Origin: Adhaeribacter arboris
Lineage (GTDB): Bacteria; Bacteroidota; Bacteroidia; Cytophagales; Hymenobacteraceae
NCBI RefSeq assembly: GCF_003023845.1
Contig: NZ_PYFT01000001.1
Coordinates: 2,170,001-2,234,000 of the forward strand
Reading direction: 5' to 3'
Length of the DNA: 64,000 nt
Below, piece after piece: positions 1-13,205 of the stretch (the first letter of the stretch is position 1; each line of letters starts with the position of its first letter). The translations under genes were made by a program, and so were the position numbers. The notes beneath the pieces were generated by a model. That model was not told where the DNA came from and ran no database searches. It was given only the letters and a program-made list of their open reading frames with translations.

Positions 1-2330
1 CCGGATCTTTCCGGTGGGTTATTACAGGTACCAGCGGGGCTACCTTCGTGAATGGCACTTCGGCTAACTCAAAGTATCCGGAAATAAGTTTCCCGAATGT
101 AGGAGAATATAAAGTTTCCGTTAGTTTTGCAAATGAATGCGGTAACTCCGCCGATGTAGCGCAACAGGGAGCCGGAGAAATAACTATTACCGTAAACGAG
201 GTTCCACAACCGCCTACAATTACCGCAGCTGGTGTTTCTATTTGTTCCGGCGAAAGTACCGTTATAAGACCAACTGGTCCGGCGGGTAATACTTTTCTCT
301 TTTATGGTTCAGCTACCGGTGGTACCCCACTAGACACAGCCGCTACCTACACTACTGGTCCTTTAACCGCCAGTACCACTTTTTACATAACTACTCTTAG
401 CCCTAATGGCTGCGAAAGCGCTGGCGCCCGTACTCCCTTTGCTGTATCCGTGTTACCTCCTATTGCTAACAACAACATTTCCCAGGATCAGGAAGTATGC
501 CAGGGTTCGGCACCTCAGTTATTATCCGGAACTCAACCAACTGGCGGTGATACAAATGGCTACAAATACGAGTGGCAACTTAGTACTACGGGACCTAATG
601 GTACTTTTGCCACTGCTCCCGGAATAAATAATAGCCGCGATTACACGCCACCTGTTTTACAGCAAAATGCCTGGTTCCGACGTTTAGTATCTTCTGCATC
701 CTGCACCGGTGATACCAGTAACGCTGTAGCTATCACGGTTACTCCCCGGATTACAGGTGGTAATATTACCGGCGATCAGCAAGTTTGTGCCAATGAACCC
801 GTATTACCTTTAATTGGTAGCCCATTAGCAGGCGGCACCATCCAATGGCGCAGCAGCACTGTTAGCGCTACAGCAGGCTTTACCCCGGCTTCCAACATCA
901 ACAACGAAGAAAATTATGAACCCGGCACGCTTAGTCAAACTACCTGGTTCCGGCGTTATGTTACTTCCGGCGGCTGTATTGACTCCTCCAATGTGGTAGT
1001 AGTTACAGTTGATCAACCTGTAACTAATAATACAATTCTAGCGGATCAATCGCTTTGCGGGGGCGAACAACCTGCCCCTTTAACTGGCTCTGATCCGCAG
1101 GGTGGCACTCTACCACTCCGCTATATTTGGGAAAGTAGCACCACTGGTTCTAATACCGGCTTTACCACTGCAGCTGGTACCAATAATACAGCTAATTATA
1201 ATCCAGCCGTATTAACTGTGACTACCTGGTTCCGACGTGGAGTAATCTCTGGTTCCTGCGATCCGAATTACAGTAACGTGGTACAAATAACTGTTCTGCC
1301 TTTGATTACGAATAATACCATTAGTGGTACTGAGACGGCGGTTTGTGAAAATACAGTTCCTAAAACTATTACTGGCTCTGCTCCATCCGGCGGTAATGGT
1401 ACTTATACCTATCTCTGGGAAAGCAGTATTACCAGCGCCACCGCAGCTTTTGCGCCGGCTGCTGGCACCAATAATACTCAAAACTATACACCACCGGTAA
1501 TCAGCCGTACCACCTGGTTCCGTCGGACGGTAATTTCTGACAATTGCACCAGTATTTCTCAAACAATACAAATCAACGTGAGTCCGTTACCACCTGTACC
1601 TGTAGTAGAAGCCAATAGCGTTACTACTTGCCAGGATAGTACCGCCACTTTAGTTGCAACAGGAACAGGATTAACTTACCAATGGTTCGAAACTCCTACT
1701 GGTGGCAATATCTTATTTGAGGGCGCTACTTTTGTTACTAACCCTATTTCTCAAACTACCACTTTTTACGTTCAGGCTGTTAATCAAAATCAATGTGTAA
1801 GTCCTGCCCGTACTCCAGTTACGGTAAATGTAACTAGTATTACAGCTAGCGCCGGGCGTGATACTACCATTATTGAGGGCAATACAATGGAATTAATTGG
1901 CCGAGGTGGCGTACGTTACAAATGGGAGCCTGCTACTGGTTTAAACGACTCGAATGTTGAACGGCCCGTAGCTAGCCCAACTAAAACTACTACCTATAAA
2001 GTAACTGCTTTCTCCGAGGAAGGCTGCGTTGCTACCGACGAAGTAACTATTACCGTTATCCCACGGGTTATTATAGTAAACACCTTTAGTCCGAACCACG
2101 ATGGTATTAATGAAACCTGGGAAATTCAACGAATCGAGAATTATCCGGAGGCAACGGTTGAAATTTTTAATCGTTGGGGAACTAAGGTATTTACATCTAA
2201 TACAGGTTATACAAAGGCTTGGGATGGTACTTATAATGGTCAGGATTTACCTTTGGCTACCTATTACTATATTATTCGCCTGGATAAAATATCCAAACCT
2301 ATTTCCGGTAACGTAACATTAGTCCGCTAA
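1..2330 (+). CDS. Large surface protein, 3' part, with T9SS type B (gliding-motility-associated) C-terminal domain
   Basis: The frame is open from base 3 to the TAA at 2328-2330, so the true start lies upstream of the window; about 775 residues are visible. The first Ig-like segment resembles CHU-type Ig modules. Four roughly 90-residue repeats follow, each with a Cys near the start, a W-E-S-S-T-like strand, an N-N-x-x-N-Y turn and the signature TTWFRR before a second Cys. Another Ig-like module and a PKD-like stretch precede the end. The last ~85 residues (TFSPNHDGINE, VEIFNRWG, AWDGTYNGQ, ATYYYII) match the gliding-motility-associated C-terminal domain, the type B signal used to export and anchor SprB-like adhesins through T9SS. 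PorP/SprF follows 16 nt downstream, the usual partner arrangement. Likely a cell-surface adhesin; the ligand is unknown. The family call is secure, the exact role inferred. Confidence 0.88.
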   Translation, partial: GSFRWVITGTSGATFVNGTSANSKYPEISFPNVGEYKVSVSFANECGNSADVAQQGAGEITITVNEVPQPPTITAAGVSICSGESTVIRPTGPAGNTFLFYGSATGGTPLDTAATYTTGPLTASTTFYITTLSPNGCESAGARTPFAVSVLPPIANNNISQDQEVCQGSAPQLLSGTQPTGGDTNGYKYEWQLSTTGPNGTFATAPGINNSRDYTPPVLQQNAWFRRLVSSASCTGDTSNAVAITVTPRITGGNITGDQQVCANEPVLPLIGSPLAGGTIQWRSSTVSATAGFTPASNINNEENYEPGTLSQTTWFRRYVTSGGCIDSSNVVVVTVDQPVTNNTILADQSLCGGEQPAPLTGSDPQGGTLPLRYIWESSTTGSNTGFTTAAGTNNTANYNPAVLTVTTWFRRGVISGSCDPNYSNVVQITVLPLITNNTISGTETAVCENTVPKTITGSAPSGGNGTYTYLWESSITSATAAFAPAAGTNNTQNYTPPVISRTTWFRRTVISDNCTSISQTIQINVSPLPPVPVVEANSVTTCQDSTATLVATGTGLTYQWFETPTGGNILFEGATFVTNPISQTTTFYVQAVNQNQCVSPARTPVTVNVTSITASAGRDTTIIEGNTMELIGRGGVRYKWEPATGLNDSNVERPVASPTKTTTYKVTAFSEEGCVATDEVTITVIPRVIIVNTFSPNHDGINETWEIQRIENYPEATVEIFNRWGTKVFTSNTGYTKAWDGTYNGQDLPLATYYYIIRLDKISKPISGNVTLVR

Positions 2331-2346
2331 GCTTACATCTTATTTT

Positions 2347-3348
2347 ATGAAAAGAATTTTAATAATTGTCACTTTATTAATTTGTTTTATTCCTAGAATT
2401 CAGGCACAGCAACGACCACAATTCAGCCAGTATATGCTGAATCCGTATCTATACAATCCCGCTCTTTCTGGTATAGAGGACTATACCGATGTAAGATTAG
2501 GTACCCGTTATCAATGGGTTGGCTTGGATGGTGCTCCGGTTACCTATTATGTTAGTGCGCATACTCCCTTGAATAAAGAAGCTACCAGTGTCCGGAATCG
2601 TTATAATAACCGGACCCATACAGTTAGACGCAATCGTTTTCAACGCGCGCGTCCTCACCACGGAGTGGGAGTTATGGCTCACGTAGATAAAACCGGCGTT
2701 CTTCGCCGTACCAACTTAACTGGTAGCTACGCGTTTCATTTACCGGTTAGTCAAAAAATCAATGTATCGGTTGGTGTTTCAGCCGGAATGATCCGTAATA
2801 GTTTAAATACGGCAGAAGCTACCTATATTAATCCCGCCGATCCGGCTATTACCAGCGATTACGTTAATCGTACTTACTTAGATTTAAACGTAGGTACTTG
2901 GATTTACTCACAAGATTTCTTTGTGGGTTTTGCCGGTGCTCAATTAGCCCGTGGCCGCCGTGATTTAAATAATTCTCCGGAGCAAAAAACTCCAGGAGTT
3001 ATCCAGCGGCACTTTTTCGCTACTGCAGGTTACAAATTCCGGTTCGGTAATGATTTAGCACTTATTCCTTCGGTTATGATGAAAATGGCTGGTCCTAGTC
3101 CATTTTCGGTGGATGCTAATTTACGTGCCGTTTACGCCGACCGGGTATGGGTAGGGGTTTCTTACCGCAATCAAGATTCTTTTGCCGGATTAATTGGCTT
3201 AAATATCAGTTATCTGATGGACATTGGCTATTCTTATGACTACAATAATTCAGAATTAAATGTTGCTAATTCTGGTTCCCAGGAAATTGTACTTGGTATA
3301 AAACTATTTAATAAAGGCAAGGTTATTTGTCCTCAATGGATGCAATAA
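2347..3348 (+). CDS. PorP/SprF family T9SS outer-membrane protein
   Basis: 333 residues, close to the usual PorP/SprF length. A signal peptide covers about residues 1-20 (MKRILIIVTLLICFIPRIQA, cleavage before QQRP). The mature start QQRPQFSQYMLNPYLYNPAL carries the family hallmark (P-x-F-S-x-Y-M-x-N-x-x-x-x-N-P-A). The rest alternates short beta strands, consistent with an outer-membrane beta-barrel, and ends in strands of the LGIKLFNKG type. Family members assist secretion or surface attachment of proteins with type B C-terminal domains. The gene upstream encodes exactly such a protein 16 nt away, so the pair is probably one transcript and a dedicated client-partner set. Which paralogue (PorP or SprF) cannot be decided, as genomes carry several. 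Confidence 0.93.
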   Translation: MKRILIIVTLLICFIPRIQAQQRPQFSQYMLNPYLYNPALSGIEDYTDVRLGTRYQWVGLDGAPVTYYVSAHTPLNKEATSVRNRYNNRTHTVRRNRFQRARPHHGVGVMAHVDKTGVLRRTNLTGSYAFHLPVSQKINVSVGVSAGMIRNSLNTAEATYINPADPAITSDYVNRTYLDLNVGTWIYSQDFFVGFAGAQLARGRRDLNNSPEQKTPGVIQRHFFATAGYKFRFGNDLALIPSVMMKMAGPSPFSVDANLRAVYADRVWVGVSYRNQDSFAGLIGLNISYLMDIGYSYDYNNSELNVANSGSQEIVLGIKLFNKGKVICPQWMQ

Positions 3349-4663
3349 AATCTAAACATTTAGATAAATAAACTAATCGACGAAGAAAGTTTACATTTGT
3401 ATTATATGTGGATTCAAATGCAAGAACTACTAAACAACTAACCATAGTCCTTAATCTTTTGCTCCCTTTTTGTTGTTGCAAGTTCAAGTATTAATCTTGT
3501 ATTTCCCTTGAATATAGTTAACATAATCTTTGGATTCGAGTGACTTCTTTATATGCTTGATCTTGAGGAGCAATATTCTTTTTTCAGGTACATATTGTTC
3601 AAAACTTCTGCCTTTGGTTCAAATGTACTAACTCGAAGGTTTGCATGAACCAACAAGTTCATCAAGTTGTGGTAAGCGTTGTAAAATTTAGGGATCCTTG
3701 TTAAAGCAATATAGCAACTTATTTTCCGTTCCTATCCTTTTCAGATCAAGCGGAGAAGTTGTGGGGAGAGGAAAATATTTAATTTTTTGTTTCAACAAGA
3801 GCACCTAGATTCTGATAGAAGCAACCCTCATTCGTCTGCTCCTTCCGACCGACATTTTATCGTATTTCGATAAGAATATGTAAAACAGTTGCTTGAGGCT
3901 AAAAGCTTTTTGCCCAAGTTTACATCCAAGACTTTCCAATCCGCAGGCTGAAGAAGTCCTACAGCTAATGCAAGATCTCAAAAGCCAGCACATGGTAGTG
4001 ATCGGTAATTTGGCTTTAGGAAAACTGCGCTTAATAGCTAGTTGCGTGTTGGCGACCATATCTAAGTTCATTTCCTTTACTGGATAGCGCAGGCTTTCTG
4101 GCAGGCAGTTTGAAACAGTCAGTCATATATATTCCATATGTGCCCTTGATCATGGCCAGGATAATTCCTCTGCGTCCTTTAGAGGTTTATTAAACACAAT
4201 AATATAAAGTTCACCATTGGAAAAGAAAATTAATTTTATCAATTCTTAATGAATTAGTAAAATTTTGGAGGAACAATGTCCAATTGGAAGCATGCTCTTT
4301 TTTGCTCCCACTAGAGAAGGCAGAGATGTGATCTTTGTATTACTAGTGGAGGTGTTTAGTGTTTAGTTGAAAGAAATGTGAGACTAGGAAATATTTTTAC
4401 CAAATGTAAAAACAAAGAATAGTCCTTTAAGCAGTTCAAGAACTTTGTGGTATAATTAGGTGGAAGAAGCCAGCATGAACTCGTATAGGACACCTTGGCA
4501 CTAGAATCAAAATTATTTGAGCTTCTATAGAGGAATTAGGAACACTACCTTTTCTTTTCCGATTAGCTGGGTCGATCTACTTAAGCTTTTTGATCCCGTT
4601 TACCTGCCAGAACAGGGGATAGAATAGCAAAGCGGTTAAGTTGTTACATGGAAGTAAACAAAA
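3349..4663. other. Gene-empty stretch between PorP/SprF and the rRNA operon
   Basis: About 1.3 kb without a credible coding region on either strand. The longest open frames (about 64-88 codons near 3800-4090) are antisense to each other and lack family motifs. A -7-like TACATTTG occurs at 3392-3399, but only an 11-codon frame follows. A GGAGG at 4267-4271 precedes an 11-codon frame starting at 4276. The sequence reads like decayed DNA between an accessory surface-protein locus and the rRNA operon. A short frame at 3893-4087 faintly recalls the middle of IS110-type transposases but is too degenerate to call. Confidence 0.5.
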
Positions 4664-4692
4664 GCAAAAAAGCCCTTCTTGAGGGAAGGGCT
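4664..4692 (-). terminator. Rho-independent terminator of the rRNA operon
   Basis: Read on the minus strand, AGCCCTTC and GAAGGGCT form an 8-bp stem with a 6-nt loop, followed directly by a run of T. It lies about 10 nt beyond the 5S gene, the expected end of the rrn transcript. Confidence 0.85.
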
Positions 4693-4702
4693 GGGTAAAA
4701 AG

Positions 4703-4813
4703 GGGTTGGCGGTTACCTACTCTCCCGCATGTGATTGCAGTACCATTGGCGCTACGGGGCTTAACTTCTCTGTTCGGAAAGGGAAGAGGTGAACACCCGC
4801 GCTATAACCACCA
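4703..4813 (-). rRNA. rrf: 5S ribosomal RNA
   Basis: On the minus strand the sequence starts near GGTGGTTATAGCGCGGGTG and contains the conserved block CCGAACAGAGAAGTTAAG. It ends with a GCCAACC arm that pairs with the 5' end. The length of about 111 nt fits. It lies 3' of the 23S gene and just before the terminator, as usual in a 16S-Ile-Ala-23S-5S operon. Ends are accurate to a few bases. Confidence 0.95.
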
Positions 4814-4942
4814 TTATCTTACTGCTCGGCTTTCCCGAGCGGGACTACTGAAGTAGTTCCAATATCTTTAAAGTTACTGTAACATAATTGGGCAAGAGAA
4901 AATGCTAGTCGTAAGCTTAGACGTAAAGTAAATTTGTTTTCA

Positions 4943-7826
<2,884 letters not shown>

Positions 7827-8036
7827 TAAAAAATTTACTCTTTACTCGTATCTAGTCTACTCTAGTTTTTCTCTTGCCATTATGTCAAAGAACTTTACTT
7901 TAAGCTGCAGGTTATAAGTTACAGGTTGCAAGTTACCAATCACTGGATACTCGCTTCTAGCTGCCTTTAAACTGTTTCTTAAATTAAGAAGTAAAGACCT
8001 ATTGTCCTTACTAGGTATAATCATTTCAATTAAGTG

Positions 8037-8110
8037 TGGAGAATAACGGAGTCGAACCGTTGACCTCCTGCGTGCAAAGCAGGCGCTCTAGCCAGCTGAG
8101 CTAATCCCCC
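8037..8110 (-). tRNA. tRNA-Ala (TGC)
   Basis: Minus-strand cloverleaf of 74 nt starting GGGGGATTAGCTCAGCTGG. The anticodon loop CTTTGCACG gives anticodon TGC; the T-arm is GGTTCGACTCC and the end ATTCTCCA. CCA is not encoded. Located in the 16S-23S spacer, where tRNA-Ala is expected. Confidence 0.96.
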
Positions 8111-8190
8111 TTTTTAAGTTAAGTTTTCAGGTATAAGGTAAACGTTTTGCAACTGGACACCTCTAACCGGCAATCTGTAACTTCTAAGTG

Positions 8191-8264
8191 TGGGCCTGCC
8201 TGGACTCGAACCAGGGACCTCTACATTATCAGTGTAGCGCTCTAACCACCTGAGCTACAAGCCC
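8191..8264 (-). tRNA. tRNA-Ile (GAT)
   Basis: Minus-strand cloverleaf of 74 nt starting GGGCTTGTAGCTCAGGTGG. The anticodon loop CTGATAA gives GAT, and the T-arm is GGTTCGAGTCC. The acceptor GGGCTTG pairs with CAGGCCC. It is the first tRNA of the rrn spacer, transcribed before tRNA-Ala. Confidence 0.96.
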
Positions 8265-8459
8265 TCTTCTTTTCGTTGAGTTGCAAGCTCCGGCTTTCTT
8301 TGCGTTTAGTCCTGCTCTGTTTCCTCTGCTGCTCGCTTCGCTTACACGCGGCATTACTGCCACTTCTTACTTTTACCTACTAACCTGTTGTTAGTAGAAA
8401 TACTTTTTGAATAAGGGATAGAGAATAGTAAACCTAATCAAGAGGTAACCATCAGCTCC

Positions 8460-9982
<1,523 letters not shown>

Positions 9983-10239
9983 GAATATAATTGTAGAGTA
10001 TCGCTACTCAATTTGTCTCGCTGGATGGTTGCCTGCTCTTTCTTTTAACATAAGACCCTCTCTCCTATTGAAGAAGAGATTAAGCACTTATGCGGTTTGC
10101 TATTCTCTATTCTCACTCATTCAAAGAACTTCTGTTAACCACTTTCTGGTTAACGCTAGCACCTTCTGGCAAATTAATACCCGGAAGATGTTTTACTTGT
10201 TTTATTTAGCTTAATTCTCGGTTAAAGTAGCTTCTTTTT

Positions 10240-10282
10240 ATTTGGGAGCACAAAGGTCGAAATCTCTTTTCTTCTTTCCAAA
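10240..10282 (-). promoter_or_regulatory. rRNA operon promoter P1 (nearest to 16S)
   Basis: Minus strand: a -33 element TTTG (10279-10282), a 20-nt spacer and a -7 element GACCTTTG (10251-10258, one mismatch to TAnnTTTG). The start would be near 10247, at TGCTCCCA. It sits inside a ~63-bp direct repeat shared with P2. Confidence 0.75.
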
Positions 10283-10417
10283 TCTAAAGCAAAATATTTT
10301 TTAATCTTTTTTCGCTCCTCCTTGCTGGCCGAACACTAAACCTAAACTACTTGCTAAGGTTATTCGTTCCCACCCCTACTCTTTTTGCACTCTCTTTTTC
10401 CCTTCGACCTGTTATCG

Positions 10418-10460
10418 ATTTGGGAGCACAAAGGTCTGAATCCTTTTCCTTCTTTCCAAA
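10418..10460 (-). promoter_or_regulatory. rRNA operon promoter P2
   Basis: Minus strand: TTTG (10457-10460), a 20-nt spacer and GACCTTTG (10429-10436), followed by TGCTCCCA, the same start region as P1. About 178 bp upstream of P1. The surrounding ~63 bp are nearly the same as at P1, so the promoter was duplicated as a block. Confidence 0.75.
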
Positions 10461-10583
10461 TGTAAAGCAAAATATTTTTACCTTTTTCTTGAGCGCCTAA
10501 GGCCTATTCACAACCTTTTTCAATAGTGCTTTGGTTCTTACTGCCCACTCTTCTTTGTCTTGCTTCTTCCGACCGACTGTCGA

Positions 10584-10624
10584 ATGGGGAGGCAAAGGTA
10601 AGAAGCACTTTCTACTTCTCCAAA
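10584..10624 (-). promoter_or_regulatory. rRNA operon promoter P3
   Basis: Minus strand: TTTG (10621-10624), a 20-nt spacer and a perfect TACCTTTG (10593-10600), followed by CCTCCCC. This is a more diverged copy of the P1/P2 block, with the same GGAGAAG-type sequence after TTTG. Confidence 0.75.
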
Positions 10625-10676
10625 AAAAGAATAAGTTTTTTACCCCTTTTTTCTTGGCCTGGCTTTTTTACCGGAA

Positions 10677-10715
10677 CAGAAGACAAAGGTACGGCTCGGG
10701 GGCTTACTTTCCAAA
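10677..10715 (-). promoter_or_regulatory. rRNA operon promoter P4 (most distal)
   Basis: Minus strand: TTTG (10712-10715), followed by GAAAG as at P1 and P2, a 20-nt spacer and a perfect TACCTTTG (10684-10691). All four promoters share exactly the same spacer length. A further TATCTTTG at 10870-10877 lacks a good -33 element. Confidence 0.7.
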
Positions 10716-10983
10716 CCGCAACCCAACTTTTTTTCTACCTTTCTCTTTCTGCCGCCCTAGCTGGCGGCTGGTAAGACCCCCTGCCTTCCCCGGTGTTCTG
10801 GTTCGCCTCCCTCCCCTGCTTTTAGCCGGTGCAGCTTTGGCGTTGAATCCCCTTTTCGGCTTCGCTGCCCAAAGATACGCGCCCCCTTTTTACTTTTCCT
10901 AATCCTACAACCCCTTTTCCCCTCCCCCATCCACTAATCCCCTGAAAACCTGTAAGAAAATTTTTACCCCCCCGTTTGAAAAA

Positions 10984-12252
10984 CTATTTGCGCAAAGTAC
11001 TTATTCTGTCTGGACCAACACTAACAATAGTAATTGGTACTTGTAGTTGATCTTCCAAAAAGCTTATATATTTATGAAATGCTTCTGGTAGTTCGCCAAA
11101 ACTTGTTATGTTACTAGTATTAACTTTCCACCCTGGCAAAGTAGTGTAATAGGGCGTTAGTTCACCTTCAACAAATTGGTGAGGCACTATGTCGGTTAGT
11201 TCGCCTGAAGGTAATTTATAATGTGTACACACCTTTATTTCTTCGAAAGCATCTAATACATCGGCCTTCATCATGTTAAGTTGAGTTACTCCATTTAACA
11301 TAATTGAATATTTTAGGGTGGGTAAGTCTATCCAACCACATCGGCGGGGTCTACCCGTAGTAGAACCAAATTCATGACCTGATTGGCGAATATTATCCCC
11401 AATTTCATCTAATAATTCAGTCGGAAAAGGACCACTACCTACTCGGGTACAATATGCTTTAAAAATACCATACACTTCGCCAATATGTCTGGGTGCAACA
11501 CCTAAACCAGTACAAGCACCTGCAACTAAAGTAGTAGAAGAAGTAACAAAGGGATAAGTTCCAAAATCTATATCCAACAAAGAACCTTGGGCACCTTCCG
11601 CTAAAATACGTTTACCTGCTTTGAGTGCTTGATTAATCATGTACTCGCTATCTACTAAGCGAAAAGTTTTAAGGTATTCAATTGCCTGAAAAAATTCTTT
11701 TTCTTGTTCTGCAATATCTAAATCCCGTTGGTAAAAACTAACCGTTTTCTGATGACGCTCAATTATACGCTTGTAACGTTCGTTAAAATCGCCCAATAAA
11801 ATATCACCCACCCGCAAACCAGATCGACCTATTTTATCCTGATAGGTCGGCCCGATCCCTTTTAAAGTAGATCCGATTTTATTTTCACCTAGTGCTTCTT
11901 CGGATACACGATCAATGAATTTATGTGAAGGTAGAATAAGAGCAGCTTTCTTAGATATATAAAGGTTTTTGCCAGCATCGACCTCACGAGCAGCCAACTT
12001 CTCCATTTCTGCTTTAAAAATTATTGGATCAAGTACTACACCATTACCAATAATATTAATAATGTGCGGATGAAAAATACCAGAAGGTATTTGATGTAAA
12101 ACATGCTTGGTACCATCGAATTCGAGCGTATGGCCAGCATTAGGACCACCTTGAAACCGTGCTACAATGTCGTAAGTAGGAGCTAGAACGTCTACAATTT
12201 TACCTTTGCCTTCGTCGCCCCACTGAAGACCAATTAAAATATCTACTGCCAT
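10984..12252 (-). CDS. purA: Adenylosuccinate synthetase
   Basis: 422 residues, the normal family length. PurA couples IMP and aspartate with GTP hydrolysis to give adenylosuccinate, the first committed step to AMP, in the cytosol. The N-terminal loop LQWGDEGKGKIVD (about residues 8-20) holds the catalytic Asp. NAGHT supplies the catalytic His near residue 41. GTYPFVTSSTT (about 230-240) and the TTGRPRRCGW segment (about 298-307) bind IMP and GTP. It lies 66 nt downstream of the STAS gene in the same direction, so it may share the fur-STAS transcript. No SD is visible before the ATG, as usual here. Confidence 0.98.
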   Translation of the reverse strand: MAVDILIGLQWGDEGKGKIVDVLAPTYDIVARFQGGPNAGHTLEFDGTKHVLHQIPSGIFHPHIINIIGNGVVLDPIIFKAEMEKLAAREVDAGKNLYISKKAALILPSHKFIDRVSEEALGENKIGSTLKGIGPTYQDKIGRSGLRVGDILLGDFNERYKRIIERHQKTVSFYQRDLDIAEQEKEFFQAIEYLKTFRLVDSEYMINQALKAGKRILAEGAQGSLLDIDFGTYPFVTSSTTLVAGACTGLGVAPRHIGEVYGIFKAYCTRVGSGPFPTELLDEIGDNIRQSGHEFGSTTGRPRRCGWIDLPTLKYSIMLNGVTQLNMMKADVLDAFEEIKVCTHYKLPSGELTDIVPHQFVEGELTPYYTTLPGWKVNTSNITSFGELPEAFHKYISFLEDQLQVPITIVSVGPDRISTLRK

Positions 12253-12318
12253 TTATAAGGAGTGATTGGTGAAAAGAAGTTTGTTAATGAAAAGTTCAAC
12301 CTGAATAAATGAGGAATT

Positions 12319-12663
12319 TCAAGATCGACTTAAAAAGTTGGCGGCTGCCTGATCAGTATCAGTTACAGTAAAAATGTTATTAAGTTTAGTAATTATTAAC
12401 AGCTTACGGATTTGTTCTGATGGGTTTATTAATACCATTTCACCACCCCGATTCCGAAACTTAGTTAATAAAGAAACCAATACTCCAATACCACTACTGT
12501 TTATAAAGCGTACTTCCGATAAATCTACGGCACAAAGCAATTTGGTTTCGTTGATGCTGCTATTTACTAATTCTACTAATTGTTGTGAATCTGGGTTTCC
12601 AATTAAATCACCTTGTAACCGAACGTAAACAATATCTTCTGTAACAGTACTTTCCAGTTTCAT
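12319..12663 (-). CDS. STAS-domain protein, anti-sigma-factor-antagonist type
   Basis: From the ATG at 12663 the protein is 114 residues and is essentially one STAS domain. It contains [16 protein letters not shown], then the [16 protein letters not shown] helix start whose serine is phosphorylated in SpoIIAA/RsbV-type proteins, and a C-terminal [14 protein letters not shown] segment. The longer frame that starts 30 nt upstream lies inside fur and adds no domain sequence. The start overlaps the fur stop as ATGA, suggesting translational coupling. Such proteins relay signals by binding an anti-sigma kinase; no kinase or phosphatase partner is present nearby, so the pathway is unknown. Confidence 0.85.
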   Translation of the reverse strand: MKLESTVTEDIVYVRLQGDLIGNPDSQQLVELVNSSINETKLLCAVDLSEVRFINSSGIGVLVSLLTKFRNRGGEMVLINPSEQIRKLLIITKLNNIFTVTDTDQAAANFLSRS

Positions 12664-13127
12664 GAATTTTGCGCGTTGTTTTTGGCCCGGCAATCAGCAC
12701 AAATGCCGTACAAATTTAATGAGTGGTGCAAGATATGAAAATTTAATAGTTCCCCTACCATGGTCTGAATATTATGAATCCGAGGGTCACAGAACTCCAC
12801 TACTTTATGACACTCTGTGCAAATTACGTGGTCGTGCTGCCGGTAACCATACGATTTTTCGTATTGAGCCAGATTCCGGCCAAATTGATGTTTACTGACC
12901 AAATCGTTTTCTACCAATAAATCCAGTGTATTATACACGGTTGCCCGACTTACCTGATAGTTTTTATTCTTCATGCTTATGTACAACGATTCTACATCGA
13001 AGTGGCCATTACGAGAATATATTTCTTCCAGGATAGCGTAGCGCTCTGGCGTTTTTCGCAAACCTTTACTTTCCAGGTATGCCGTAAATATTTTTTTTAC
13101 TTCGTTAAATTTTACAAGATCTAACAC
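12660..13127 (-). CDS. Fur family transcriptional regulator (Fur/PerR type)
   Basis: 155 residues. An N-terminal winged helix (about 1-85) contains [14 protein letters not shown] and [14 protein letters not shown], the DNA-recognition region of Fur proteins. The C-terminal dimerisation and metal domain has [18 protein letters not shown] (about 117-134) and CADC near the end; these two CxxC pairs form the structural zinc site. Members repress iron-uptake or peroxide-defence genes with Fe or Mn as cofactor; which of these is sensed cannot be told from sequence alone. It is the first gene of a likely fur-STAS-purA unit, overlapping the next gene by 4 nt. Confidence 0.93.
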   Translation of the reverse strand: MLDLVKFNEVKKIFTAYLESKGLRKTPERYAILEEIYSRNGHFDVESLYISMKNKNYQVSRATVYNTLDLLVENDLVSKHQFGRNLAQYEKSYGYRQHDHVICTECHKVVEFCDPRIHNIQTMVGELLNFHILHHSLNLYGICADCRAKNNAQNS

Positions 13128-13205
13128 GTTTATTGCCTTTCTTTAAAATAAACTTATTATTAAATAATCCCTGAACATTCCCTGATTTGAACTGATTTAA
13201 TATAG

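Noticed and set aside
3893-4087. Frame vaguely similar to the middle of IS110-type transposases
   Set aside because: No catalytic motif, no flanking frame continuing the family and no terminal repeats; similarity is too weak to call a pseudogene.
4267-4311. GGAGG followed 4 nt later by an ATG with an 11-codon frame
   Set aside because: Only a 5-nt SD core, tiny ORF, no promoter or terminator; likely chance, unlike the 10-nt SD at 35.5 kb.
10870-10901. A fifth rRNA promoter candidate (TATCTTTG at 10870-10877)
   Set aside because: The -7 box is perfect but the -33 position reads TAGG, so support is weaker than for P1-P4.
10526-10902. Open frames of 82 and 123 codons upstream of the 16S gene
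   Set aside because: They run antisense through the tandem promoter array, are rich in Phe, Leu and Pro from pyrimidine tracts, and have no motif.
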